The position numbers and the translations under genes were made by a program. A stretch of DNA of 64,000 nt, from contig NC_053414.1 in NCBI RefSeq assembly GCF_016859285.1, positions 5,238,017 to 5,302,016 on the forward strand. Direction: 5' to 3'. How positions within the stretch are numbered: the first letter of the stretch is position 1; every line of letters begins with the position of its first letter. The notes below the pieces were generated by a model that saw only the letters and a list, made by a program, of their open reading frames with translations, was not told the origin of the DNA and ran no database searches. Below, one piece after another: positions 22,731 through 37,000 of this stretch. This DNA is from Xiphias gladius (lineage: Eukaryota; Chordata; Actinopteri; Istiophoriformes; Xiphiidae).

Positions 22731-24180
22731 TTTGACTCTCGCTGGTTCTGTGTGCTGTACCCGCTGCAGACAGGAAAGGGTGTGTTCGATGGCCTGGCCC
22801 CGGCGAAAAATTAGTTGGGCATGGGCAATTAAGCCCCCAGCACTGCCTGGCAGGGAAAATGTGCCCTCGATGCCCAGTCAACTGGTTCCACCAGTCAGAC
22901 AGTTTAGAACTTGTTAAGTTTAGGTTGAGAGTGAGACGCTCTCGGGACTCGTTGTGGAAACAGTAATGTTAGAGTTGAGGAAACAACCTCACCACAGGAT
23001 CCATTTAGCAACTGTTCTGGAGGTCAGTGTTTAAGCCAACATACAGTGGCGTGGACGGGAAGTCCCTTCGAGTGCTCGGCGGACAGCGAAATTTTGAACA
23101 GTTACAACTCGCTGGCAAGCTCCGTCTGCTGCTGGGGATTTTCTGATATGATCGAAAGCTCCAGTGCCGTCACTTTCTCATCTGCTGTTTCCAAGGTCAA
23201 GAATGAATTTTGAACCTCAGTAATGTTTCCTGTTTCACGCCACGTGCGTGATTCTTAGAGGGGAGACCGTTTTCGTTTTCAGATGAGGCTAAAGAGCCAA
23301 GGTTCACCAAACAAAAAGACTTATTTTCTCATTTCACCTCTAGCGAGTCTTGGTTCTAGTTTTGGCTTTATTTGCCCCGGGTTTTGAGATATCTGCCTCG
23401 GAGCTCTCAGTCTCCGAAAGGGACTGTTTCTGCAGGACAAAGTAGTTCCAACAAAAACTGTACACGCCGGGGGTTAGCCAGAGTAACAGGGAGACAAAGT
23501 CAGGAAAGACAGCCCGCGAGGATGCAACTGAAACTGAGGTTCGTGGGGATTTTGACTGTCAGACCTTTTCAGCAACAGTACAGCCTGGGAGACAGAATAA
23601 AAGCTCCTCTTCTGTGAGACGACATTAGGGGCCGAAATGCCCCGAGAGGTAACGCAGGATAATGATCTGCAGTTGGCGCTCGTCAACACCGAACTGGAAA
23701 GAGTTTGGATGAGAAACGGCTGCCAGCCTGTAAAACAATCACCGCCAGTACACACCACAGTTTACAAAGGGCAGTCATTGCCTCCATTCCTTCAGGATGC
23801 AGTTACGTAAAAGCCACTTTCATAACCGCTGCTGTAACACCCTGTGACCTGCTGGGGGAGCTGTGCAGCATTTATGAGCTGCTGATCCCACAATGGAACA
23901 GAAGACAAACACAAAAAAAAAAAAAAAAAAGACAGAAAACACCTTCGATGGACCACACTGCCACCTCACTGCCTGAGGAAAACTGCTCGAAAAAACAATC
24001 TGCAGAAAGGAAAGGGAAGCTTTACCTCGGAGAACGGCGTCTCAAGGCTGGTTCTGATCAGGTTCAGTAACCAAGCGTTACCTTCATCACAGGAGTCATT
24101 TTGTCCAAACAAAAAAAATCACAGCAAGTGCTCCATCTTTTCTAAACTGGCTACTATGCACGTTAAAGAAACACTGGCCC
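22731..24180. other. Gap between convergent genes, nothing recognised
   Basis: About 1.45 kb between the proposed 3' ends of entpd7 and crebrf-like. It contains an A-run at 23912-23930 and no ORF with recognisable homology; the longest, 121 codons at 23705-24070, has no domain. Confidence 0.4.
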
Positions 24181-27100
24181 CATCTTTATTTTAAAAATAT
24201 ACTTTAATACAACAGCTGCATATAAATATTAAAATATACATTATACAGGTGTACAGTACACTCACACAAAACCAAAACAAAAAATATTAGGCTTCTATTT
24301 GTACGGCACTTCTTGTATTTTTTTTTTGTTTTTTTGTTTTTGGAACTATTTTCTTAAAGGTTATTTACTGACAAAGGAGTTGTACATAAAGATGTGTTAA
24401 TGTGTTAACAGGTCCAAAGTATTACTGTAGTACTGTGATTACTGGGTTACTGAGAGACAGAAGGACGGGGAAGGAAGGGGAGGAAAACAGAGGAGGAGAA
24501 GTAAGGGTTGCTGTACAGTATATGACATGGCATTGTGGAATGTTTCTTGTCTCTTGGGTTTTTTCCTTTCCTCCCATCATTCAGCACGTTATCAACAGAT
24601 TAAAGAACCGGCAGGGATGTGATTATTCCGTCTTTTTTTTTTTTTTTTTTTGACACCAAAGTATCGTTTCATTTATAATGAGACATCAGGTTTTCGTCCT
24701 TTTTCCCTGCTCACATCCACGGCCGGCCTCTGATCTCCACTCACCGTCGATCTCGACAGAAACGACTGACTTGGTTTTGGTTAAAGCCACGGGGCGCGTT
24801 TCAGGCCCCCCCCCCCCAAAAAAAAAAAATAAAAAAAATAATACATCATCACTACATTTGTGACGGAGAGCCGAGCATCTGTGTTCCCAATCTCTGGTGA
24901 TTTTTTTTTTTTTTAGTTCTGAAAAACCCAGGAGGTCGTTTAAACTCTTACCGTCCGCCCGCGGGACGCTAGCACCGTGCACAACTCTCGCAGGCTGCTA
25001 GTATGTGAGAGGTTACACGAGTATGGACGTTTGTTGGTAGATTAGACTCGCGTTTTCAATCGATGCAGGGGTTTTCAAAACTAACACCCCCCCCTGTCGT
25101 AAAAGGAAGGCCGTGCAGCCGGCCGAGAAGTGGTCCCGCACGTAACCCCCCATGAAAGCAACAATTTTTTATTTTCACACTTTGTTTCCAGTACAGATTA
25201 AACTTATCAAGATGTAACGGGTTAATCAGTGAGTGTTAGAGGTGCTGGGGGGGGGGGGGGTTGTCGCCTTTGGAGAGAACCAGGCGAACTGCCCCCCCCC
25301 CGTCCGTTTTAATGTTGAGCTACGCTTAACCAGCTTCTTGCTGTAGCTTCATATTGAGCGGATTGCCACGCGTAGTGATGTCAATCTTCTCCAGCTAATA
25401 ATTGTATTTCCCAAAATGTCGGTCTGTTCCTTTAAACCTGAAACGGGGTTAATTAAAGCGTTAACAACTTGGATCCAAAAATATTTTGTCCTCTGCACAA
25501 AAAAAACATATTCATACCCGTTTGCCCAAGTTGCTACTCTATTTCCGAATCCAAACAACGATGGTAGCTGGAAATGACATATTTGCTCAGTTTGCATGAT
25601 ACCTCATTAAAAAATACAGTTTTATTAGCAGGTGGATTTACCGCTACTCTCTACATAGATACAGTAACATCATGTCCATGTTTTTTGTGCTAGTAGAAGT
25701 GTCATTTCCAGTCACTGTCTGTTTTTTGGATTACAGATGGACTCGCAACTTGGAAAACCGGGTTAAAAATCTTTTTTCATTTTGCAGCGGAGTGAATATT
25801 TTTCTTCTTTAAAGATTCTGGGAGTACCTTCAAACGCGGCACCACGTGTTGTCAAAGCTCCTGAAATCTTGGTTTCAAATCTGAAATATTTCTCTAAACT
25901 TATCAAAAATTGCTGACGGGAAAAAAAAAAACCACAATCGAAGTTATAGTTAGAAAATAACATGCTATAAGTATGATTTATTTAGAAATCTCTTATTTCA
26001 TAAGTGTCCTAACTCTGGCGGGAGTGGTGTGTACATGTAGGACCTCATCGCTCACAGGTTTCAGGGTCTTCAAAGAGCCTTCTGGGTTTTTGAAAGATCG
26101 CCAGAGATTTATTCTTCATAAAAACAGATGCTTAGCTCGGAGACTCGAACGTAATTATAAGACATCAGAGGCACAAACTGGAGCTAGCCTCGGCCAGCTT
26201 CCTGCGCCTCCGCTTCACTTATAGGAAAACTCCATGTGGCCCCCCCAGGTCTTGAGCCAACACCTTCCCCCATCTGGCTCCCTCCCAGATGGAGGTTTCC
26301 AGGTCAGTGACAAAGGAGACGGGCGCATCAAGATGCAGGCCGTCACAGTAGGCGGCAGCGATTCGACGGAAGTCCTGCTCTGCAAGTGTCAGAATGTGGC
26401 GGGGGGCGGAGGTGGTGGCGGGGAATAAAAGGTTTCAGATAAACTTCTCCGAGGCCCCAGCTACGTGTTCGCGCCCCCCCCCAAACCTCCCTCTGCCTGG
26501 AGGCCCATCGCCTATGAAACCGGAGAAGCGCGAGCGTCTCCGACAATGAGGGCGCTGGAGCAGAGCGGGGACGGGCACCCGGAGGTCAGCAGCGTCCCAC
26601 CAGTGTATGGTTACTGATGGGTCTATTCCGCCCGCCAGTCCCAAAAACCCCCGACACCACTTTTTACATTTGTCTGCACAGTCTCACATTAGCGTTCTTC
26701 AAGCGGGAACGATTTCACAATCCCGATCATCTTCGATGAAGCGCGAGAGCGCGGGCACAAACGGAAAGAAAATGCCTCCGGGCAAGGCAGAATTTAACAG
26801 CTGCCGAGCGTGACAACCTTCAGGCCATCGGGGGCCGGGAATGATCATTTTGAGCCGCGGATTTATCTGTCAATTCGTCGTCCCGTCTATAAAATGTCAG
26901 AAAAGTTAGCGAGAAATGCCCATCACAGGTGGGCAGAGGCCAAGTTAAGGATCGAAAACCCAAAGGTATTCGACGTACACTGATATAGAAAGGCAGTAAA
27001 TCCTGGCTTAACAGAAGCTGGAAACGGTGAACATTATTATTACTGATAGTTTTGCTTGTTAAACGACTCATTCGCTAAACTGGCAACAAGGGCAGTGGGT

Positions 27101-30100
27101 GGTCGGCGGCAGCTGCGACGGAGCCAGAGCGTGACACGGACGCTGGAGGTGATCAATTACTTGATTACTGCGGCGCTACAGCCAATCGTAGAAGAAAGAG
27201 GGTCTTTCAAATGTGGGGAAGCCGCAGAACAGGGCTTGGCTCAATGCGCTGAAAACAGACTCCTTCACTAGCAGCCCAACATAAACAAGGAACTTGGTGA
27301 GCTAAACCTGTTCTGCCCGTATACATATGAGACTTAGCGCGCTCTTGAGGGGGTTTCAGACTACCGCCGTCCCTCCAACAGCTGCGGTGGATCCAACTTT
27401 CGCTGTGAGGACAGAATAACTTTCTCTTTCTCAGGAAAAAAAAAAAAAAGCCGGTGAGTCCGGCGGTTTCTGGCCCCGTTTACCTCTCCCCTGCCTCTGG
27501 CAGATGGTGACACACGATGAGGGAGTAGCTCGGACAGAATCGTCCGGTTTTTGCACAGTCATTGTCCATATTAGGCCAGAGTTTGATTAATCTGTAATGC
27601 TGAGAGCATGGGGCTCTCTACTCTTTAAATCCCAGCTGCTCCCCGCTTGACCCCGGGCTCGGCTCACCCTGTCAGGGCCGTCGTGAAAACGGCAGCAGAC
27701 GTCTTTGGGTCATTCCAGTTTCCCCGCTTAAATATCTGCCTCCTGCTTCCAGGTATACATAAACACAGGCTTTCTGGGAAACCGATTCAGGAATGTGAGC
27801 ACAGACCAGTGGCCTTGCCAAGGCTGGCCCCTCCCCATTAAAGCTTCACAGTTAAAGGGATATACCATGATACAAAGAGGAAAGAGGAAAGAATGCTGCA
27901 GTGTCCATTAAAACCCTGACACCAGCGCATTAGTTTTGTAAAAATCCAGCGTCATGTCTTGTTTGTTGCTCGGATCCGGGGCAGGAATTCACCGTGTTAC
28001 AACAGTTTTCTCCTCGGTTCGGTTTTTGGCATATAGATGAATGTACACAGCAGATGGTGTTTTGGTGTTACGTAACACCACTTTTGTAATCTCCAAAGTG
28101 GAAACTCTCATAAACCCAAAGACCTCGACCCCATCCGAGGTGACAGATGGTTCGTACAGCATTTTATAACCTTAGCGATATGTACAGTTGTTTTGCGCCG
28201 TTTCCCCCCCCCCACTTGTTGTTTGTCCTCGCACGTGGGCATGTGAAGGAAGCGGCTGCCAGCGAGAGATCCCGTGACTCCGCTGGCAGCGCCGCCAGCT
28301 TCCCAAGCCCCGAGAGAAGGGCGGGAGGAGGAGGGGAGGGACTGCGCTTCCCAGCAGCAGAAGGGGAGAGCGCAGAGAGCACCTTTTGACCAAACAGGCC
28401 GAGAGCTGTTTCTTCCACCGGCCTCAGTGTTGGACTGGTCCTAGATCATCTGTCTTTTTTTTTTTTGTCTTTTTTATTACTGCGAAAGAATCACAGGAAA
28501 ACCTGACCGGGTTTCTGTGGTGATGTTCAAGACGCCAGAGCCTCCTGCAGCTGCACCTTTTCATGTAAACCCACAGACTCTCGGTCTTTGGCGTCGGCGC
28601 TTAACGGCTCTGGTCACCAGCAGCAGAACCCTTCCAGCTCAACAACAGGAATCCTCCGTTTACAGTACAGCTCAATATTCATACGAGCACGAGTAACACT
28701 TCCCAGAATTCAGAGGATACAGAAACTAAAAGGGGAGCAACACTAAACTGCACCGAGCTCTTGTAGCCGGAGCTTTTCGAACCGACCGTGAGCGAGACCT
28801 CCAGGAGGTGAAGAGTTGAAGGTTAACTGCTCTCCTTTCCTGATTGAGACAGTAAATGGAGTTTCCGTAGGAGGAGGGACAGTGTTATAGAGGCAGCGGC
28901 TTTGGAACGCAGCCCAGACGGGAGCTTGTCAAGGTCGAAAAACAGAGGGGATTGCTTAGCTAACAGCCACTCCTCTACTTATGTTTCCCAGAGATGATGT
29001 TCACAGAAAGCGGCGCCAGCTACTGTTTAGGTTGTATAGGTTTTAATCCGGAGGAAAGAAAAATATTTTGGTTGACTCTCTCGGCTGAGTATGTGAGAGG
29101 ATCCTACACAAGACTGCAGGGTTTTGTTTTTTGTTTTTTTTAATAAGTAAAGTCAAGTGAGGCCAAACGTAGAGCAGTAGTCATGGGTTACGTTCTACCT
29201 TGTAACAGGGCATAAGATCAGGCATAATAACACAGGTCCCTGTGGCTTTAAGCTCCAGGCACTTCAGAAAGGTGTCATTATGCAAACAAACCGCCTATTA
29301 CGACAATATGTGCTCACAGGCCAAAACCCAGTCAGCAGTTACTGCCTGATGCCTCCGCTCAGGTTTGCATTGCTTTTTATTTTCCTCGTCGTACAGTAGC
29401 ACCATACTGAAACAAGCCGAGACCACCAGACGGTCACAAAAGCGCTGGGCGCCCACAAGTTTCTCAATCAATATCTGTCTTAGAAAAAGGTGCCAAGAGT
29501 CTTTTTTTTTTCTTTTCTTTTCTCTCTCTCTCTCTCGGAGGATCCGAAGCCCTCTTCAAAAGGTGCTTAGTTGCTCTTACCACAGTGCAATTCAAAGGGT
29601 CCTTGACATTTTATGTCCAACAACATTTAGAGACCTCGGACAGGTTGGTCTACAGCTTCAGCAAAGACCACAGAAGAAAGGCAGATTTCAACTCTCAAGA
29701 CTGACACCCACTTTGTGGGCTGTGGCTTTGCCAAGTAACAACAAAATCATAAAAACAAAACAAATTAAACTTATTTGCTTTCTAGATCTACAAGTGTTTT
29801 TTTTTTTGTGTTTTTTTTTTCCTCTATTTGTCATTGTAATTCAGGAAGGTGCGCTACATAATCAGGTCAGGGGTTGAGGAGAGGGCTTGGGGAAGGAATT
29901 GAGGACACTTCCCTTTTTGTGGGCAAAAATAAAGCCACTGCAGATAAGCTAAAGGAGGCTGAACACACCATGTCCCGTCAGTCACTTCCCGTCTGTCACA
30001 CCGCGGCCTCTCACATCCGCGATGGTAGTGCATTTGGGTGAAGGGGGGTTAACATCATCCTTTAAGGATGCATGCGGGTAAACGTGACAGGAATCCAAAA

Positions 30101-31094
30101 TATTTCAGTTAGTGTATCCGTCACTTTTGTAGCTATAATGACGTGGTGATGGTTGGCAGCATCTGAGTGGTTCATCTTTGGTCAGTTTGAATTAAGGTGC
30201 AGTTTTCTCTTTTGTTTTCAACTTTGCTTACGCCGTGATGGGGTGAAAGGGGTGTGAGAGGGGTGCGGCGCGGCGGCGGGGCGGGGTATTAAAGCTCCAA
30301 GGATTTTTTCCACAACGAACACGCCGTTGTCTCCGTTTAACAGCTGGTCTGGTATCGGGACTCCGTCGCTCGTCGGGCATCGCAACACTTACTGACATCT
30401 TTAGACGCCGATGCAATCCGAATGGTATGCAGTGTCTCTATAGGAGCCCAGTCAAATAAAAAAGACACGCGCGCCTCCTTGTTGTCCAGGCCTGGGCTCC
30501 TCCCACTTCCTTATTTTAGCGCTTCCTCTATCCTCAAATGTCCCCTCGCCCTCGGCTCACTACTGGTCCCCTGCCGACAACTACAACCATCTACAAAACA
30601 GTGCAATGTCTATTCATAGGCACAATGGGATACAAATACAGCACACAGAGGGAGAGAGGAACACTGTACACGCTCATACATTATGTTACATGTCCAACAC
30701 ACGCACGCACACGCGCACACACACACACACACACACACACAGACAGAACACAGAATACAGAGACGTCAGCAGCGGCAGCAGCAGCTCTGGTCTGGTGGTG
30801 GTTTTGGTGCAGCCTGCAGAGACAGAGCGGTGAAGACGGCTGCTGTTTGGAGGGCAAACGAGAGAGGACTGGGAGCAGGGTGGCAATTTACTCCCCTTTT
30901 GTTTAGGCTACTCCTTCCTCCTCCTCCTCCTCCTCTTCCTCTATTTTCCCGACCTCTCCACCTCTGCCTAACCTCTTTGCTCTTACTTTTACACTGTGAG
31001 AGTGGAGGTGGTGAGGAGAAGCTGGGTCAGGTCGGGTCAGGTCAGGTCAGGTCGGTGGGGGCGTGGAAGGCGGAGGGAGGGGCGCTGGGTGAGT
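24181..31094 (-). other. crebrf: Probable long 3' UTR of the crebrf-like gene
   Basis: Left of the stop codon at 31097-31095 there are nearly 7 kb without recognisable coding sequence. An AATAAA on the minus strand (TTTATT at 24185-24190) is a candidate terminal signal. CREBRF genes are known for very long 3' UTRs, which makes this plausible. The stretch carries a CA tract (30696-30741), C and G runs (24806-24815, 25246-25260) and fragments of a dispersed repeat near 26855-27065. Intermediate TTTATT sites exist, so shorter ends are equally possible. Confidence 0.4.
30696..30741. repeat. CA microsatellite
   Basis: Imperfect then perfect CA units, in the proposed 3' UTR of crebrf-like (GT on the sense strand). 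Confidence 0.9.
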
Positions 31095-34000
31095 TTACCC
31101 CGCTGCCTCGTCCCCCTCCTGGAGGGGCTCTTTGCGCTGGTTCTGACTGCCCGCGCTGGCCGCCAAAATCCTCTGCACAAAGTCTTTGGTCCGCCCGGCA
31201 ACTAAAGGACCTGTAGTTGTCATGGAAATAAATTAGGAGGCGTGACGGGCAAACGTTGCTATAAACTGAAATGTCTGAGTCCCCTTTCTGGACCTTTTAA
31301 AGTACTTGGGGGACAAACCTGTTTAATGAATTGAGCAACTTAAAACACAGTTAGGACAAGGCACAGTTGTTGCACAGATGCAGATGTTTTCAAGGTTTCG
31401 GCTCGCATTGTGTGCGTTTCTCACCGCTGGACTCTCGGAGGATGTCTTCCAGGCGTTGGGTCATACCTCGCTCGTCCGTGTCCTCCTCCTCACTGCTCTC
31501 CACTCGTCGTCTGATCACCTCCTTGATCCGCAGCAGAGCCCCCAGCAGGTTCTCTGTGCGACGACAGAAATGAGATAAAAAGAGGAATTCTCTGAAATCA
31601 GCGCCGCCGGGAAGGCAGGTATTCTCTGTCTGGTCGTCGTCGCTGGCTGACAGTTTCCACCGGCGGCGAGCAGCGCCACGGCACTGGGCCGGGAGTTGAA
31701 ATTGTTTTTGTATCCGTACCAATGCTACCGAAGCCAAAACGGCACTTTTTTCACTACCTCACTTTGAAGAATGTCTACACTTTTTCCTTGCAAGTCCTTT
31801 TTTTTTTCTCTTTGGTTTGTTTATTTAACAGAACAAGCCAAAGTTATCAAACTCATTCACGTTTCCTGTTGTCTTAACACAAAGCATCTGTACAAGACTC
31901 CTGCTAAAATGAAATACTCATAAAAGTTTCAAAATGATCTTATCAAAGAAATGGACGTCAATGAGACTAACGACGTATCTACACACAAAGTGCCTCAGCT
32001 GTGTTTGTCAGTCAAACAGAAAACAGAAATGCCCCTATTTGAATCTATCCAGCTGTCTACACGGGCTGCCCAGCGAGCTCGTGTTTTTCAGCGCACTTTT
32101 ACACGTCGAGTCTATTATCTTCTTGCTGGGCGCTGAAAAAACGCCGTGCCCTAGACTCGGCGCGGCGCCCGAATCCTGAGCTGCATCCCGAGAAGACGTG
32201 GATGGAGCACCGAGGCCAGTGCCGCCGCTCACTGTCTGCCTTCCGTGTAGACACGGCGCCTGTGTCTGACAAAGCATTCAGCGCCAGCTGTTAGTATTTG
32301 ACCTTTTTCTGATTTTCACTTTGATCGAGGGACAGATTTCGGTTTGAGACTCAGAAATGACTGCGGTTCCAGCCCAAGCCACACATTGCATTTTATTTCT
32401 CAAAAATTAAGACCACATTTCCCATAAAAACCCCTGGGCTTCCGAGGAAGGAGAGGATGTTTGTTTTATCCAGCAAAAGGGAAAGTTGTTGAAAAGGAAA
32501 GTAAACCTAAGTCAAGTGAAATAAGGGCAGTGTTGACCGGAAAGTTAGACGAGCTGGCCCGCGACCAGATGGCGGGATGGACTTGGTGAGGAAAGTGAAA
32601 GCAGCACTTGACCCTTCCTGACGGCTGCCATTACCACTTGAGCAAGACCGTTAACTCTCCACCGCTCCGGTGGAGCTGCTGGCTGGCAAACGCGTCAGAC
32701 TTCCTTCCAGAGAAGCCTGGCAACCTGTTAACACCAGAGCTGGAACGATTAGTTGATTAATCCATTAGTCAGTTGCCAGAAATATTTATCAGCAACTATT
32801 TTGATAATCAATTAATCATTTCAGCCTTTTTTTTTTCAGTCAAAAGCCACAAACATTCTTTGCTTCCAGATCCTCCAACGCGAGGGATTTCTGCCTCTCT
32901 TTTTTTCTTTTTTTTTTTTTGGAAACAAAACAAGCAGTTGGAGACGTCGCCTTGAGCTCTGGGAAACTGTGAAAGACACTTTTGGACATTTTATAGACTA
33001 AACGATTAATCGATTCATTAAGAAAATAATTGGCAGATGACTCAGTAATGAAAATAATTGTTAGTTGCAGCTTTGCAGCTTTTCTGGTTTGGTTTCTTTA
33101 ATGTTGTTCTTTAATATTCATGCGCTAATGATTTTCTGACGAGCTGAGATTTAACATGATGCATCTTAAGGCAGAAAAGCAGAGGAACGTACAACAGCTA
33201 ATGGGCGATTCAAGCCATGTGTGTAGGTGGGCAAAGGACCGCCCCCTCCCCCAAGTTTCTATAACACACACACTGTAACTGCAGTCAGGAGGCTTCCCGG
33301 CACTGGCACGGTGCCTACTTGTGCGAAGTTTTGTTCTGAATCTGCTGCTAAGCATGTAAAGCGTGTTTTATATAGATGCAAATTACAGAGAGGGCAGAGA
33401 GAGGACAGAGAGAGAGAGAGAGAGAGAGCAAGCGAATGGGAGAGAATTAAAGAAAAGAGAAGAAAGAGCCACAGGAAGAGAGGAGGGAAAGAGGAAGCGA
33501 ATGGATGTGTGAGGTTAAGCTGCGTGTGTTCTGGCTTCCTGCCAGGGGGGGCAGAAATTTGCGGGAGCCACAAGCAAAGCCATGAAACGCCAGACCCGGA
33601 TCAGGAATGGCTGGAATGTTAAAAAAAACCGGACAAAGGCAGCTGGACGCTGGTCAGGGTTGAATTCAGAGAGGCTGGGCCAAACCAGACGAGGAGGCGG
33701 AGGCGGGCAGGACCGGACTGACAGATTTGGCAGAGCGGAGGTGTCGATGATCAGAAACAAGGTGAAGTCACCCTTCTCCGGTTTAACCACTAATCGGCGT
33801 GTTCACATGCTCTCCAGTGAGGTGGTTACTATCATGCTTTTGGCGGTAACCCGATTCCTTAAACAGGGCATCTCCAAGTTGGCCCCGAAAAGAGGATTTC
33901 TCAGTCATCTGTAGCTCGATTTGTAGTTTCTTTTTTGATCGCGAAGAGAGGCTGGAGCACTTCGGCTTTGCCACCCCGCAGGTGTGCGACGCGTTACTTG

Positions 34001-37000
34001 CCGTATGTTGGAGGATCACAGCGGGAGTGAGCCATTAGGCTTTGCAGAGATTTTATCCTAAAGGGCTGTAACTGCCGCCGCTGTCAAATAAATTCAGTAA
34101 ATCGATTAAACATCATGTAAAACTCGGCTTTTCTTTGACTGGAAATGTTATTAACACGGCAACGTTTCTGCAGAAAAAGTCAACATGAGTCAACTTTCAC
34201 AGCGGAAGATGAGATGAGAGATCTGGGATCTCGCTCAGCTGGGAGCCAATTCTTTCGCTGTCAGCGTGTCCAGCGGTATGTTAAACTGCAGGCATGTGGT
34301 GGACTGAAATAAAGAGCGTCTCTGCTAACACCAGAAGCAATTATAATACTTTTAAGAACTCTTTTTAAGAAGAAAGTCTCAGTGTCGGAGAAAACAGAGA
34401 AACCTCTGGGCTGGAGTTGGAAAAACAAGTTCGCAAATGGTTCGACAACATGATTAGAATCACCCTCCCGAGCAGAGAAGCGTGCAAGCAATGCTGCTGC
34501 TCCCTACTCCAGTCACGTGTGGACACACTTTTTACCCGATGCGGTTGATCAACGAACCAATTTCAAGTACTCGGATGACTGCGCAGGGTTGCATCCACCC
34601 TTGCGTGGCAAGCGGGACAACGCTGCAGGAGCGGATGACCTGAACTGGGCGGGTTCCAGTTGTCGGCAATGCGAGGGATGTCATGGCTCAGCAACACCCT
34701 CAAAGAACTGCAGCAAATGTTCTGAATCGTGATTTACTCCTCCAGTAAATGAGGGGGGACCATTTAATGTAACGTTCCACGTAGTATTTCATTAAAGTGT
34801 ATTCGTTTCTTCTGATGTTAGTATGGTGGTGAGGGTGATGTTTAATAAATGTATAGATTCAAATAGCCAAACTACAACATCCTCTGTCACAGCCAAGCTT
34901 AATTTTCATTTCACAAAGCACCGCTGTCGCCACTTTTCAGGAAGGTTTAGTTATTCAGATGAATTAAGAGGAAGTCTGGAAAATCCCACAAGCTTTACAA
35001 TTTCCTCATCCCATAAAAAGGACCGAACAGTCCTTCAACCTGTAAATCCTCAAAATAAGAATTAGGCGTGTGTGTGTCTGCGACACTGACCATACTCCTG
35101 GTTGAGCCCCCACAGCTTGATCTTGTTGGCTTCGTGCTGGGCCTTCTTCTTCAGCCGGCAGGCCCTAGAAGCAGAGGCAAAGAAAGCACCGTCATTCTCT
35201 GGAACAGGAAACTCTGTCCTAGCGTTCCCGTTCTCCACACGATCCTGTAACCGAGCCGGCTGGCTCACGCTGTCAGCAGCTGGAGCGCGAGGGGGACTGA
35301 CTGAAAATCTCCCGTGTCCCTGACTGCTCCAGCTACCATTAAACACCGCGGCTCTGAGGGGATATGGCCAGTGTGGTTTCCGAATATTTGGGGTTGAAAA
35401 AAGGTAGCGGAGAACGGATCAATCGATGCGTGTTAATTATTAATGCATCTCACGGGGACCATTCTCTTCAGCGCGCTGAGAATTTCCCTTTTCCTGCAGC
35501 TGTGAGTCAGCTAGATGGAACTTAAGGAGGCAAATCGCATGCGGGCCAGTAATGTTGGACAGAATACTCCTTCTGTTTCTCTGCTTGTTGAAATGTTAAG
35601 ATTGTTCCTCAGCCACAGTCCCTGCTCGTTTGGGGAGAACGTAGATGACCCTACAACAGTTTAGCGGTTCCTAGTCATCGTGGGGATGGGACTGGCTGCA
35701 CTGACTCTAAAGAGGATGTTCCGACAGGTAACAAAGGTTTTTTAAAGTGGTTTCAAGTGCTTCCCCTACCTACCTAGAGGCCCCTCAATGGAGCGTCGAT
35801 GTAGAATTTTCAAAACGTCCCTCCTGCAATACCAAAAAAATACCCCGTAAAGAGGATTTGCTCTTCATTGTGATGGGTCGCTCACAGATGCACATTGATT
35901 TAATTAATTTAATAATTCCCCAAACTGAAAGCCTCTAGTACTTGTATGGGTTTCGGGAAAACGCCCACAGCGGGTTGTCTTTAAGATGCTTCCAGGCGTA
36001 TCCAAACCTGAGGTTTTACCTGTTTGCGAGATCAAACCCGGCAACGGATCACATGACGATGAGAGGCAAACCGGGCCTGCAGGAAAAGAATGACTCAGAC
36101 CTCGCACGGCAGTGTCGCCCGTGTTGTGGAAAATGTTGCGGACGTAAATTATAAAACCGCATGCTTTGTTGTGGAGAAAATTATAAACCAGAGCAGGGTT
36201 CACCAGAGTTGTAAAAGCTGTGCCCAGATTCACTCCGCCTCTGAGATCAAAACCACAGAGTACAGCCATTCCAAAATAGCCGATGGACTGCTGCCAAAAA
36301 CATTGCTGCTATTAACACTGGTGTTATCAAGGGTCTTAGATAAAAGTCAATAAATAAATAGATTACAATTTCACTTCTGTGTGTTCAGTAAAAAGATTGG
36401 TTCTCGATTCGTTAGCCTAGCTTAGCACCAAGATCGGAGGCAAGGTGAAAACTGCTAGCCTCCGCTAAAAAAGGAAAAGAAAATGCTTTTTCCAGTTGCC
36501 CAAAAACTCTGGTATTTACACATTATATATTAGTAGCCCACAAACTAACCACCAAGACCTTCTGAAAAAAATGTGCAAAGCTGAGAACTTCACCACAAGA
36601 GAGGACTGCTGAGTTACCGCGGGCGGGGAACCGGGGCTGGCTGTTGCTGGTCAGTAAATAGCTCCAGGGCGCCGGCTAACCGCTCCTTTGTATTTATTTT
36701 CATGTTAAGTACACAAAATATAACGTGTCAATATGGGAGCTTTTGAGCTGTTTGGAGCCGCCTTTGACGGAGACAGGCTAGCAGTTGCCACCTGCCTCCA
36801 GTATTTTAGCTAAGCTAGGCTAAAAACAAAAAAAGCTAAAGCGTGGACCTTGTGTTTGTTTTTCTTTGTTTTGTTTTTTGTTTTTGGTCAAACCACTGTT
36901 TCCAATGTCAAAAATTAACATTCACGCAAGGATAAACATCTCTAATATCGACATCCTTATGTAACTCCAGAAAAGAAAGATATTAATAGTATTTTCCAAA

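Noticed and set aside
26400..28420. Several overlapping 60-90-codon ORFs in GC-richer patches
   Set aside because: They lie in the proposed crebrf-like 3' UTR, fall in all frames and show no domain.
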